64,000 nucleotides of DNA, taken from the NCBI GenBank assembly GCA_014284505.1, contig JAAFYY010000001.1:2170001-2234000 (forward strand). Direction: 5' to 3'. Source of the DNA: Streptacidiphilus sp. 4-A2. Lineage in GTDB: Bacteria > Actinomycetota > Actinomycetes > Streptomycetales > Streptomycetaceae. The translations under genes were made by a program, and so were the position numbers. A model generated the notes under the pieces. The model ran no database searches. It was not told the origin of the DNA and saw only the letters and a list, made by a program, of their open reading frames with translations. Below, in pieces: positions 32,898 to 41,611 of the stretch (the first letter of the stretch is position 1; each line of letters begins with the position of its first letter).

Positions 32898-33648
32898 CAG
32901 GTCTCAAGCCTCTGGTGCGGGCCCACTTTCTGGCCTCCAGCCGCAACAAGACGGAGATCTTCTTCACCTTCGCGTTCCCGTTGATCTTCGTCATCGTCTT
33001 CGGCCTGCTCTTCGGAAACCAGTCCGCGGGCGACGGGAAGAAGACGATCGACTTCCTGGCCCCAGGCGTCATGGCTTGGGGTGTGGGCAACGCAGCCGTC
33101 TTCGGAGTCGGATACTCACTGGTCAAGTGGCGTGAAACGGATCTGCTCCGGCTCATCCGACGGACCCCCACCTCCATTCTCACGCTGCTTGTCAGCCGCC
33201 TGGCGATCGTGCTGCTGGTCGCCCTGTTCCAAGCCGCCCTCTTCCTCACCGTGGCGATGCTGCCCCCTTCGGCCTGCACGTGACCGTCGGAGGGCTACTG
33301 CTGACCGTACCGATCCTGTGCTGCGGAGTGCTGGCGTTCTATGCCGTCGGCATGCTCGTAGGCAACGTGTCACGCACCTCCGACGCGGTGGCCGCGATAT
33401 CGAACTGCATGATGGTGCCCATGGCCTTCCTCAGCGGCTCGTTCATGCCCCTGTCGCAGGCCCCGGCATGGTTGAAGGACGTGTCCTACCTGCTGCCGCT
33501 CCGGTACATGAATCAAGCGGTCACAGGTGTGCTGGACGGCGAGGGGCACATCGGCAACGCCGCCCTGTGCTGCTCGGTCCTGCTCGTATTCGCGGCGGTC
33601 GTGACGCTGCCTGTTCTGAACAACTTCCGCTGGGAGAACAAGCCATGA
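32894..33648 (+). CDS. ABC-2 type permease
   Basis: The GTG at 32894 overlaps the ATPase stop by four bases. The ~250-residue product has about six membrane helices, for example FFTFAFPLIFVIVFGLLFG, LLLTVPILCCGVLAFYAVGM and ALCCSVLLVFAAVVTLPVL. The ABC-2 loop reads SGSFMPLSQAPAWLKDVSYL before a conserved P-L-x-Y motif (LLPLRYMN). One apparent indel lies near 33268 in a C-rich run. With the ATPase it forms a DrrAB-like exporter. Its stop overlaps the start of the YcaO fusion (ATGA), indicating a tightly coupled operon. Confidence 0.8.
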
Positions 33649-35580
33649 GCCGGGTTGACACTGCCCCGCCGTCGAGTCCAGAACTGTGGTGGCGCAGGCA
33701 CTCGAAGCCGAACTCACCCGGCGCCGGGCACTGGACGGGAACGAACGCGTGGCGATCCGACCGCCCACGGTGGTCACCCTCGGCGCGGACAACGTCGAGG
33801 CACCCGCGGGTGAGGACGGGGTGCGTGCCCGCCGTGACGCGACAGTTCACCTGGGCTCGTCCGTCGTGGCAATCGGACCGTTCACGAGCACCTCCACCGG
33901 CGCCCGGCCGTGCGGCTACTGTCTCGGCGCGCGTTGGCAGCGGCTGCGGGCCCAGTTCGAGCGCCAGGCGATCGAACTGGGCTCCGGACTGCAATCCACG
34001 GGAGAGTGGCCGATCCTGACCGGGAACCTGCTCGACAGCGTGTGGCAGCTGTACCTGGAGGTGGCGGGCCGGCCGAGTGGGACGGGCGGGGTCATGGAGG
34101 AGGCCTGGGTCTGGGTCCTGGACGGGCAGACGCTGCTGACCCGCCGCCTTCCGCTGGTCGCCGATCCACTGTGCCCGGCCTGCGCGGACCAACGGCCCGA
34201 ACCGCTTACCGCGGAGCTCCCCCCTGCTCCGAAGCGCGGAGACGACGAGTACCGGGCGCGGTCGGTCGAGAGCCTCGCCCTTCCGGACCGGTCACTTGTC
34301 AACCCCGTCTGTGGCATCCTCGGCCGGAGCTCTTTTCTGAGTGTCACCTCACCGACCACCGCCCCGGTCCACGGCCGGGTGGTCTTCAAGGGGTACCACC
34401 GCCTGGCCGAACTGACCTGGAGCGGCCAGGGCAACTCCTTCGCGGCCAGCCGCGGCCTGGCCTACCTCGAAGGCCTGGAACGCTACGCCGGCATCGCCCG
34501 GCGGCACCGCGCCGAACCGCTGATCGCCGCCTATGAAGACGTCGCCGATCGGGCAATCGACCGCGAAGTGCGGTTCCTACGGTGAGCGCACCTACGAGCT
34601 CGACCCTATCTGGCTCCTTTCGATCCCCGCAAGCCCATCCCGTGGGTGCAGGGCGTTCGCCTGGGCTCCGGAGAGCCCGTCCTGGTGCCCCGGCGGATGG
34701 TCTATTACGGGGGTGACGGCACGGAGGACAACTTCGTCTACGACTCGTCGAACGGGTGCGCCAGCGGTGCGAGCCTGCCGGAGGCCATCCTCTTCGGTCT
34801 GCTCGATTGATCGAGCGCGACTCGTTCGTGCTCGGGTGGTACGGCGGTGCACAGCTGACGGAGATCGACACCACGCAGATGCCGGACCCGGAACTACGCA
34901 TGATGCTCGATCGCGCCGAACTCCATGGCTACGACGTCCACCTGTTCGACAATCGGATCGACCTCGCAGTTCCGGCGGTCACCGGCGTCGCTGTCCGGCG
35001 GGACGGCGGCCCCGGGATGCTGTCCTTCGCGGCAGGCGCCAGTCTCGACCCGCGCGCGGCGATGCTGGGGGCGATGGCGGAGATCCTCACCTATCTGCCG
35101 GCACTGCCGATACGGCTGAGTGAGCGGGAGGACGACGTCCGCGCGATGATGGACGACTACTTCCTGGTACGCCAGCTGAGCGACCACCCGACGCTGTTCT
35201 CCCTTCCGGAGATGGCACCGCTGGCCGATCGCTATCTGAATCCGGCGAAGCGTTCCCCTTACCAGGACGTCTACCGGGAGTGGCAGCAGTCGAGGCCGCG
35301 CAACCAGGACGTCACGGCCGACATCGACCTGATCGTCTCCGACCTCGCCGGCGCCGGACTCGACGCCGTCGTGGTCGAGCAGACGTCCCCGGAACAGCGC
35401 GCACTGGGCGTGCACACGGTAGCGACCATCGTGCCCGGGCTACTGCCGCTCGACTTCGGCTGGTCACGCCAGCGCGCCCTGGAGATGCCGCGCATGTTCA
35501 GCGCCTACCGACGCGCAGGCTGGCGCAAGGACGACCTCACGTCGGCAGACCTGCACGCCGTACCCCATCCGTTCCCGTGA
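33645..35580 (+). CDS. leader-binding / YcaO cyclodehydratase fusion protein
   Basis: This enzyme would convert Ser, Thr and Cys of the precursors into azolines using ATP. The N-terminal ~210 residues look like the TOMM leader-binding domain: two Cys pairs (PCGYCLGARW and LCPACADQ) suit a zinc site. From about residue 225 the YcaO domain follows: the ATP-binding Glu motif FAASRGLAYLEGLERYAG, the region SSNGCASGASLPEAI, and IERDSFVLGWYGG. The C-terminus is PHPFP, matching the PxPxP motif of azoline-forming YcaO proteins. Apparent one-base indels lie near 33690, 34580, 34615 and 34805. Start and stop are both coupled to neighbours: ATGA overlap with the permease, and the amidohydrolase ribosome site right after the stop. 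No separate dehydrogenase of the SagB/McbC type is seen. Confidence 0.85.
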
Positions 35581-35591
35581 GGAGCACAACC

Positions 35592-36867
35592 ATGCGAAAG
35601 TGGCTGGCGACCAGTGTCGCGAAGGCCCTCCCCCGGGCACTTGAGGTCTATCTCAACGTGCACAGGCATCCGGAACTCTCGGATGTCGAGCAGGAGACCG
35701 CCGCCCTGTTCGGTGCGGTCCTGGAGGACCTGGACTGCCAGGTGACGTACGGTGTCGGCGGCCACGGTGTCGTGGCGACGCTTACCAACGGACCGGGTAG
35801 GCGGATCATGCTCCGCGCCGAACTGGACGCGCTGCCGATCGAGGAGAAGACCGGCCTGCCGTATGCCAGTACCGCGACCGGGTACCGGGACGGCCTCACC
35901 GTTCCGGTCATGCACGCCTGCGGTCACGACGCGCACCTTGCCGCCGTACTGGGCGCGGTGGAGGTGCTGGCGGGAGCACGCAACCGATGGCGGGGCACTG
36001 TCATGGTGGTCGCGCAGCCTGCGGAGGAGACGCTGTCCGGCGCGGCCGCCATGGTGGCCGACGGACTGTACGAGCGGTTCGGCAGACCGGATGTGGCTCT
36101 GGCCCAGCACCTTGCCGTGTTCCCGGCCGGACGGGTGGCGCACGGCGATGTCGTCCTGGCGGCGAGCCGTTCGCTGCGCATCCACATGCAGGGTGTCGGC
36201 GGGCATGCCGCCGACCCGACGAGTTCGGTGAATCCGATCGAGGCGGCCGCGGACCTGGTGATCGGTCTACGGGCCTCGTTGGTTCACCGGCCACCTGTTC
36301 CGTCGGCTCGTTGCGCGCCGGAACCGCCGCCAACGTGGTGCCCGAGAGCGCCGTGCTGGAGGTAAGCCTCCGAGCTCCGGACATTCCGGGAGTCCGCGCT
36401 GCGGAGGACGCCGTCCGGGATCTGGTCGACGCCACGGCGCGCGGTTCGGCTCCCGGATGCGGACGGATGTGAGCAGGACTGCGAGCGCTGTGCCGACGGT
36501 CAACGACCCGGGCTACGCGGCAGTCGTACGCCGCGCCCACCAGGCCGCGCTCGGGGCCGGGGCGGTCCTGGACTGGCGGACGTCCATGGCCGCAGAGGAC
36601 TTCCCCGTCCTGTGCGGCGGCGACGGCGGCGTGCCGTTCGTGTACTGGATGCTGGGGAGCGTGGGGCCCCGGCAGTGGGCGGAAGCGCCAGGAGCGGACT
36701 TCCTGGCAAAGCTCGCCCATTTCGCGCCCAACCACTCGCCCTACTTCCGGCCGGACGCGGTGCCTGTGCTCCGAGCCGGCATCGGCGCCATGGCGGCTGC
36801 GGCGCTCGCCTGTCTGGATGACAGCCAGGTGACAGCCGACGGTCAGCCCGTTGGCGATGCGGTGTGA
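35592..36867 (+). CDS. M20-family amidohydrolase/peptidase of the RiPP cluster
   Basis: The ATG at 35592 follows GAGGAG seven bases upstream, which overlaps the YcaO stop region. The two-metal centre of M20D amidohydrolases is visible: MHACGHDAHLAAVLGA (Cys/His), PAEETLSG (Glu pair), ALAQHLAVFPAG (His) and the C-terminal FAPNHSPYF (His). LRAELDALPIEEKTGLPY is the hallmark N-terminal block. There is no signal peptide. Two apparent indels lie near 36290 and 36465. The length of about 420 residues is normal. M20D enzymes cleave amide bonds of N-acyl amino acids or short peptides. Here it could trim the leader, remove residues after export, or provide self-resistance, but its target is inference. 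Confidence 0.75.
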
Positions 36868-36874
36868 AAGAACT

Positions 36875-36897
36875 GAGTCATGCGCAGGGAATGACTC
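36875..36897 (+). promoter_or_regulatory. small inverted repeat upstream of the precursor genes
   Basis: GAGTCAT (36875-36881) and ATGACTC (36891-36897) are perfect 7-bp arms around a nine-base loop, placed between the amidohydrolase stop and the first precursor. It could be a processing hairpin or protein-binding site that sets precursor expression. The role is a guess. Confidence 0.35.
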
Positions 36898-36942
36898 GTG
36901 CGCCGATCCCCGTGCGGATCAACTAGAGAAAAGGTGCCTTCC

Positions 36943-37131
36943 ATGGCTCTCAACCTTGAACTGGCCGATCTGGCCGTCGAGATGCTCAACCTCGAGTCGG
37001 AAACTTTCGAGATCAACGACTACAACGAGTTCGACGGGAAGATGCTGATCTCGGTCCCGTCCACCAGCTCCGACAGCAGCAGTTGCAGCTCCAGCACCTG
37101 CACCAGCACCACCTCCTGCTCGACCGCCTGA
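36943..37131 (+). CDS. RiPP precursor peptide 1
   Basis: This 62-residue peptide has an AAAAGG-like ribosome site eight bases before the ATG. The leader contains LADLAVEMLNLESETFEIND, a block shared at the same position with the next two peptides. Its core (from about residue 37) is rich in Ser, Thr and Cys, including SSSCSSSTCTSTTSCSTA, with one Asp (TSSD) and a Val-Pro near its start. It is the most divergent of the three cores and the longest. The shared leader is the probable docking site for the leader-binding domain of the YcaO fusion. The cleavage site is unknown. Confidence 0.85.
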   Translation: MALNLELADLAVEMLNLESETFEINDYNEFDGKMLISVPSTSSDSSSCSSSTCTSTTSCSTA

Positions 37132-37155
37132 CCAACCATCAGAAGGGAAGAGAAG

Positions 37156-37329
37156 ATGGCCCACGGAAGCAACTTCGCCGACCTGGCGAAAGAGCTGCTC
37201 GATCTCGAGTCGGAAACTTTCGAGATCAACGACTACGAGGACGACAACGGCTCGCTGATGCTGGCGTCCACCAGCACGACGAGTTGCAGCACCACGTCCA
37301 GCACGACCAGCTGCACTTCCTGCGCCTGA
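37156..37329 (+). CDS. RiPP precursor peptide 2
   Basis: This 57-residue peptide starts 25 bases after the stop of precursor 1, with a GAAGGGAAG ribosome site. The leader has FADLAKELLDLESETFEIND followed by an acidic linker and SLMLA. Of the last 20 residues, 19 are Ser, Thr or Cys (eight Ser, eight Thr, three Cys) and the last is Ala. Essentially every core residue could be heterocyclised. It differs from precursor 3 mainly in Ser/Thr exchanges near the end, so the two products would be close relatives. Confidence 0.87.
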   Translation: MAHGSNFADLAKELLDLESETFEINDYEDDNGSLMLASTSTTSCSTTSSTTSCTSCA

Positions 37330-37372
37330 CGCCGGCCGGTGGTGTCCGACCACCATTTCAAGGAGCATCCCA

Positions 37373-37549
37373 ATGACGCCTCCGTCGCATCTCGCCGATC
37401 TGGCGCAGGAGATACTCGATCTCGAACTGGAGACTTTCGAGATCAGGGACTACAGCGACAGTGAAGGCGGCCTGATGCTGGCAGCCACCAGCACCACGAG
37501 TTGCAGTACGACGTCCAGCAGTACCTCGTGCACCAGCTCGTGCGGCTGA
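37373..37549 (+). CDS. RiPP precursor peptide 3
   Basis: This 58-residue peptide has AAGGAG eight bases before its ATG. The leader block is LADLAQEILDLELETFEIRD, then an acidic linker and GLMLAA. The core is again almost pure Ser/Thr/Cys (TSTTSCSTT, then SSSTSCTSSCG), ending in Gly instead of Ala. Cys positions are kept relative to precursor 2. A strong hairpin follows 12 bases after the stop. Confidence 0.87.
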   Translation: MTPPSHLADLAQEILDLELETFEIRDYSDSEGGLMLAATSTTSCSTTSSSTSCTSSCG

Positions 37550-37561
37550 GTTCCACCCCTT

Positions 37562-37601
37562 GGTCGTGCGGCGCCGACTTTGCAGCCGGCGCCGCACGAC
37601 C
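37562..37601 (+). terminator. strong hairpin after the precursor genes
   Basis: GGTCGTGCGGCGCCG (37562-37576) and its exact complement (37587-37601) form a perfect 15-bp stem with a ten-base loop. There is no T-run, and another cluster gene starts 33 bases later. It is likely a partial terminator or 3'-end stabiliser that raises precursor mRNA over downstream mRNA. Confidence 0.6.
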
Positions 37602-37634
37602 GATCCACAGACAGCAGTAAAGGTGAACAGACCC

Positions 37635-38691
37635 ATGCAACATGGCATCTCCCTCCTCCCCGACTGCCGGCCGCAGCAGCGATCGGCCGCCGAGTATTAC
37701 AAGGATGCCATCGCTATCAGCAAGTTCAGTGATGAGGTGGGGCTGGACTACGTCAAAATGACCGAGCACTATCTCGGCGACTACGGGGCTACTGCCCGAG
37801 CCCGCTCACTTTCCTGGCGGCCGTGGCAGCGCAGACCTGCGGATCCGGCTGATGACCGGGGCGCTGCTGCCGGCCTTCCACCACCCCGTCCAACTCGCGG
37901 CGCACATCGCCCAAGTAGACGCCATCAGTAACGGCCGGGTGGATGCCGGCTTCGGGCGTGCATGGCTGCCCTACGAATTCGACACCTTCAAGGTGCCGAT
38001 GGATGAGAGCCGGGCCCGCTACGAGGCCACCATCGAAGCAGTCGTGCGCCTGTGGACCGAACAGAACGTGAGCGAGGACGGCCCGTTCTTCGCCTACGAG
38101 GGTGCCAACTCGCTCCCGCATCCGACCCAGCGGCCCCATCCCCCCGTGTGGGGCGCGGCAGTGAAGTCCCCGGAGAGTTTCACCTGGCTGGCGAACAAGG
38201 GGTTCGGAGTCATGCTGGCACTGCCCCCAGCCCGCCAGTACGTCGGGGTGAGCCGCCACCTGATCGAACACTACAAGGATGTCTTCCGTGCCACCCACGG
38301 CACCGCCGTCCCTCCTCGGATGGCCATGAGCACCCCGCTGTACATCGCCCGGACCGATGCCGAGGCGTACCGCATCGCCGAGCCCTTCTACCGCGAGTAC
38401 CTCCAGGTCTGGACCGAGGCGGCGAGCTCCTGGCGCACCACGACGTCAAGCAACTACGTCGGCTACGAAGGCATGGGCCGTGACATGAAATACCTCGGGG
38501 ACTTCGACGTGAAGCGGTACGGCACGGCCGTCATCGGGTCGCCGGAGTCGGCGGTCGAGCAGATCCTCGAATTGCGGGAGACCTACGGCGCGGACACCTT
38601 CCTGTGGAATGTCGACTTCGGCAGCCAGGCGTACGAGCACATGCAGCCGAGCCTGAAGCTGTTCGTAGACGAGGTACTGCCAAAGCTCTGA
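37635..38691 (+). CDS. luciferase-like (LLM) flavin-dependent oxidoreductase
   Basis: This ~350-residue protein belongs to the bacterial-luciferase-like family, which uses FMN or F420. The N-terminus MQHGISLLPDC is followed by SDEVGLDYVKMTEHYLGDYG, the family's substrate-side strand. After one indel near 37800 come LMTGALLPAFHHPVQLAAHI and SNGRVDAGFGRAWLPYEF, the standard flavin-binding blocks. The C-terminal ESAVEQILELRETYGAD is also typical. The start ATG is 33 bases past the hairpin that ends the precursor group, on the same strand. In this cluster it could oxidise azolines to azoles, in place of the missing SagB-type dehydrogenase, or oxidise a peptide terminus; both are inference. Confidence 0.8.
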
Positions 38692-38778
38692 CTCGATTCC
38701 CCCGGCTTCCCGATTTCCCGGGCAGTGCCTCCAGTGGCGTCGCAGTACACCCCTGGAAGCACTGCCCGAACGCCGTTC

Positions 38779-39192
38779 CTACGGCAGCTCCGGCGCGTCG
38801 GCGCTGCTCTTCTTGAAGCTCCTGAATTTCTTGATGAATTCCTGGACTCCGTAGGCGACTGGCGGCAGCACGACGAACGGGTACCAGGTGTCGGTCAGGA
38901 CCGTCAGGGCGGTGGCGGCCACTCCCGCCGCGGGCAGCAAAGACTTGGCCACGACAGCCAAGCGGTCGATCCTCGGGTGTTCCGCCAGCACCCCACCCGT
39001 TTCCCATCCGGGTGCGGGAAGGTCGCTGAAAAGCATTTGAAGGTCGGACCTCGAAGTGGCCGATTGCGCGCGTCCCATGCGCTCCTCGAATTCCTCCACG
39101 GTCAGGCGCCCGGTGGCCATGTGCTCGCTCAGCGCCTCGATCGCGTCATCCCGCTCGACCGCCCCCACGCGCAATTCAGGAAGTTTCTCCAT
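38779..39192 (-). CDS. DUF1707 / SHOCT-like membrane-associated protein
   Basis: The ATG at 39192 is preceded by AAGAAAGGA at the right distance; another ATG three codons up overlaps that site and is less likely. The N-terminal ~50 residues are a clear DUF1707 domain: VERDDAIEALSEHMATGRL followed by TVEEFEERMGRAQSATSRSD and LFSDLP. A hydrophobic stretch follows (VVAKSLLPAAGVAATALTV, then WYPFVVLPPVAYGV), giving one or two membrane helices and a basic tail (FIKKFRSFKK). The 137 residues are intact, and the function is unknown. It converges with the RiPP cluster, and the stretch between them has no obvious terminator. Confidence 0.75.
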   Translation of the reverse strand: MEKLPELRVGAVERDDAIEALSEHMATGRLTVEEFEERMGRAQSATSRSDLQMLFSDLPAPGWETGGVLAEHPRIDRLAVVAKSLLPAAGVAATALTVLTDTWYPFVVLPPVAYGVQEFIKKFRSFKKSSADAPELP

Positions 39193-39339
39193 GGTGTGCA
39201 TTCCTTTCTTCCCCTGAAACGACATCCTATCCATAAACGCCGGGACGGCGTCCCGCTGCGTGGGGCACCCGATGACAGGCGAGGCGTGCGCGACCCCGCT
39301 CCTGGGGTGCACGCCGACGAGGGCCTGGCATTCTCTGAG

Positions 39340-39547
39340 CAGGTCTGCGCGTCCTGCTGGTAGATCTCCCACTCGACGGTCAGTTGGTCAACCGGTTCAC
39401 CACGTTCTTCGACAGCCAGGATGACCTCGCAGACCTCCCGCCGCGGTCCTTCGTCGAAGACCTCCGGGTACAGCCAGCTGCTGACCTCTCGAATCTGGTC
39501 TGGCTTTTGGAGAAGGCCAGCCAGCACCTCGTACTGCTTGTCAAGGC
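39340..39547 (-). pseudogene. DnaB N-domain-like fragment cut by an IS
   Basis: In-frame text from 39547 reads KQYEVLAGLLQKPDQIREVS and WLYPEVFDEGPRREVCEVIL, the helical pattern of the DnaB helicase N-terminal domain (interaction with primase). It has no start of its own: upstream it runs straight into the left end of the IS at 39575. Downstream the similarity fades after WEIYQQDA. Streptomycetes often carry stand-alone DnaB-N-like proteins; this is a relic of one. Confidence 0.5.
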
Positions 39548-39574
39548 GGACCTAGCCTCAATACCAGTGACCTA

Positions 39575-40488
39575 AGAGCTCGTAACACGATCTTGTGGTG
39601 CGGTGCAGTTCAGCAGTAACCGGTACGACGATTGGGACGTTCGTGATGATGTGAGCGTGAAGCCGTGGGTCGTGGACGATGAGTTGTGGGCGGTGGTCGA
39701 GCCGGTGCTGCCGCCGTGGCCGGAGCGGTCTCCGGGCCCGCGGCCGGTGTCGGACCGGTTGTGTCTGCAGGGGGTGCTGTTCGTGCTCTATACCGGGATC
39801 CCGTGGCAGCAGCTGCCGCTGGAGCTGGGCTTCGGCTCGGGGCAGACCTGCTGGCGCAGGCTGGAGCGGTGGCAGGAGGCTGGCGTCTTCGACCAGCTGC
39901 ACCGGATACTGCTGTCGGAGCTGAACGCGGCCGGTGAACTGGACTGGAGCGGCGTGCGTGGACGCCTCCCACGTCCGCGCGAAAAAGGGAGTGCCGCGAC
40001 GGGCCCGTCGCCGGTCGACCGCCGCAAGAACGGCAGCAAACACCACCTGATCTGCGACGGCAACGGCGCCCGCTGAAGGTCATCACCACTGCCGGCAACG
40101 TCAACGACATCACTCAGGCCGTGGCCCTGGTCGACGCCGTTCCACCGGTGGCTGGCCGGGTCGGCCACCCCCGCAAGCGCCCAGACGCCCTGCTCGGCGA
40201 CAAGGCCTACGACAGCCAGGCCGTCCGCCGGGCACTGCGGCACCGCGGCACCGCGGCACCGCGGCATCTTGCCCGTCATCTCCCGCCGGGGCGCACCCAA
40301 CATCCACGGCCTGGGCAAACTCCGCTACGTCGTGGAGCAGACCTTCGCCCTCCTGCACCAGTTCAAACGGCTCGCCACCCGCTGGGAACGCCGCCTCGAC
40401 CTCCACGACGCGCTCGTCGCCCTGGGCGTCGCCATCATCTGCTGGCGACGCCTCAAGAAGGTTCCACGGTGATTGTGCTACGAGCTTT
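39575..40488 (+). mobile_element. IS5-like insertion sequence (IS-A)
   Basis: The left end AGAGCTCGTAACACGATC (39575-39592) is matched by GATTGTGCTACGAGCTTT at 40471-40488: 15 of 18 positions pair as inverted repeats. The element is about 914 bp and carries one transposase gene whose stop codon lies in the right repeat. It inserted next to the DnaB-N-like fragment. Confidence 0.7.
39603..40472 (+). pseudogene. transposase of IS-A, frameshifted
   Basis: This is an IS5-group transposase of about 285 residues. DDELWAVVEPVLPPWPERS, PWQQLPLELGFGSGQTCWRR and the DDE blocks SKHHLICDGNGA and LLGDKAYDSQAVRRAL are visible, as is the end LGKLRYVVEQTFALLHQFKR. The frame changes near 39960, 40000, 40070 and 40250. 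The last coincides with three tandem copies of a 9-bp unit (CACCGCGGC) at 40236-40265, so at least this break may be a true repeat expansion rather than a sequencing error. The enzyme is unlikely to be active as written. Confidence 0.7.
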
Positions 40489-40584
40489 TCGCGGCCGGCT
40501 GGTGTGTCAGCGGAGTGACCTAGGCTGCCGTCAGCCAGCCGAGACGATCAACGTCGTTGTTGAACCGCCGTCAGGAGTGCCGCC

Positions 40585-41483
40585 ATGGCACGCACCACCC
40601 CGCCGCGCCCCGTTGATGTCGAGGCGCGGTTCCCTGCGCTCGCGCCGCTCGCCCGGAACGCCACGCGGCTGCACCCACAGCGCGGGATGCCGACAGTCGA
40701 GCACAGCTCCATCGGCGGCCTGGTGCTGTGGCCGGCAGGCGAGCCCTGGCCGGTGTGCCCCGGAAGCCTCACACCGGACATATGGGGGCGGGAGGTGGCC
40801 GGGCCGGTGGCGCTGGTGCCGGTGCTGCAACTGTTCCTGCGGGACGTGCCGACACTGCCGCACCCGGCGACACTGACCTGCTGCAGCTACTGTGGTGCCC
40901 GGTGGAGGAATTCCACGCGCTGGACCGCCCGCTCCTGCTGTGGCGCGACTCGACCGCGCTCGACCCCCTGCTGGAACTCCCGCCTGCGCTGCACCCGGAC
41001 GCGGACGACAACGTGGTGCCGCGCCCCTGTGTGCTCGACCCCGAGCCGGTCACCGATTACCCCTATACGGACGCCCCGGAGGAGCTTCGCGAGCGGCTCT
41101 TCGCCCACGACGAACCCTTCGTCGAGGAGGAGGAAGAGGGCTGGAGCATGTGGGACCTGCTAATCGTCCCCGGCTGCAAGGTCGATGGCTTCCCATCCTG
41201 GACGCACGACCCGGACTGGCCTACCTGCGAGCGCTGCGGAGGCGGGACCGAACACCTGGTCACGCTCACCGGCTGGGAGGGCGACCGCAACTGGATACCG
41301 CGCGAGGAGTGGGCCGTCAACGGCTATGCGGGCGGAATCGAACCCGCCGCCAGCCAGGGGCCCGAGGCGCGGGCAAACCGGGGCCCGCTGGACGTCAGCT
41401 TCGGCGATAACGGCGGCTTCTACGTCTTTACCTGCACCGCCTGCCCGGGGATGCCGCTGGACTTTCGCAGTGACTGCCATTGA
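40585..41483 (+). CDS. DUF1963-like (YwqG-type) cytoplasmic protein
   Basis: The ATG at 40585 begins MARTTPPRPVDVEARFP. A one-base break lies near 40885, after which VEEFHALDRPLLLWRDST continues. The C-terminal half has the familiar family pattern: a CxxC pair in WPTCERCGGGTEHLVTLTGW, then FGDNGGFYVFTCTACPGMPL. The size is about 300 residues. Such proteins are widespread in streptomycetes, cytoplasmic, and of unknown role, with the Cys pairs likely binding zinc. It is a stand-alone gene between IS-A and a solo IS end. Confidence 0.65.
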
Positions 41484-41509
41484 AGGGCGGGAACCCACTG
41501 GTGACCGAC

Positions 41510-41611
41510 GTGGTCCACACGCCCCCAAGCCGCCCTCGCCACCGTCCGCTGCACCAGCATCGGCTGGTCGCTCCTCAAGAAATCCGCACCATGATCGTGT
41601 TACAAGCTCTT
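41510..41611 (+). mobile_element. solo 3' end of an IS-A-type element
   Basis: The last codons of an IS5-like transposase (CTSIGWSLLKKSAP and stop near 41593) run into GATCGTGTTACAAGCTCTT (41593-41611). This matches the complement of the IS-A left repeat at all but one position. The rest of the element is gone. It borders the truncated end of the minus-strand gene at 41600. Confidence 0.6.

Noticed and set aside
31127..33283. Long plus-strand frame across the ABC genes
   Set aside because: It gains length by passing through the ABC ATPase in the wrong frame; only its last part coincides with the permease and is annotated there.
36943..37549. Thiopeptide or lanthipeptide interpretation of the precursors
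   Set aside because: No Ser/Thr dehydratase, lanthionine cyclase or pyridine-forming enzyme is visible in the cluster, and the core lacks the usual thiopeptide pattern. The call could change if such genes lie outside the window.
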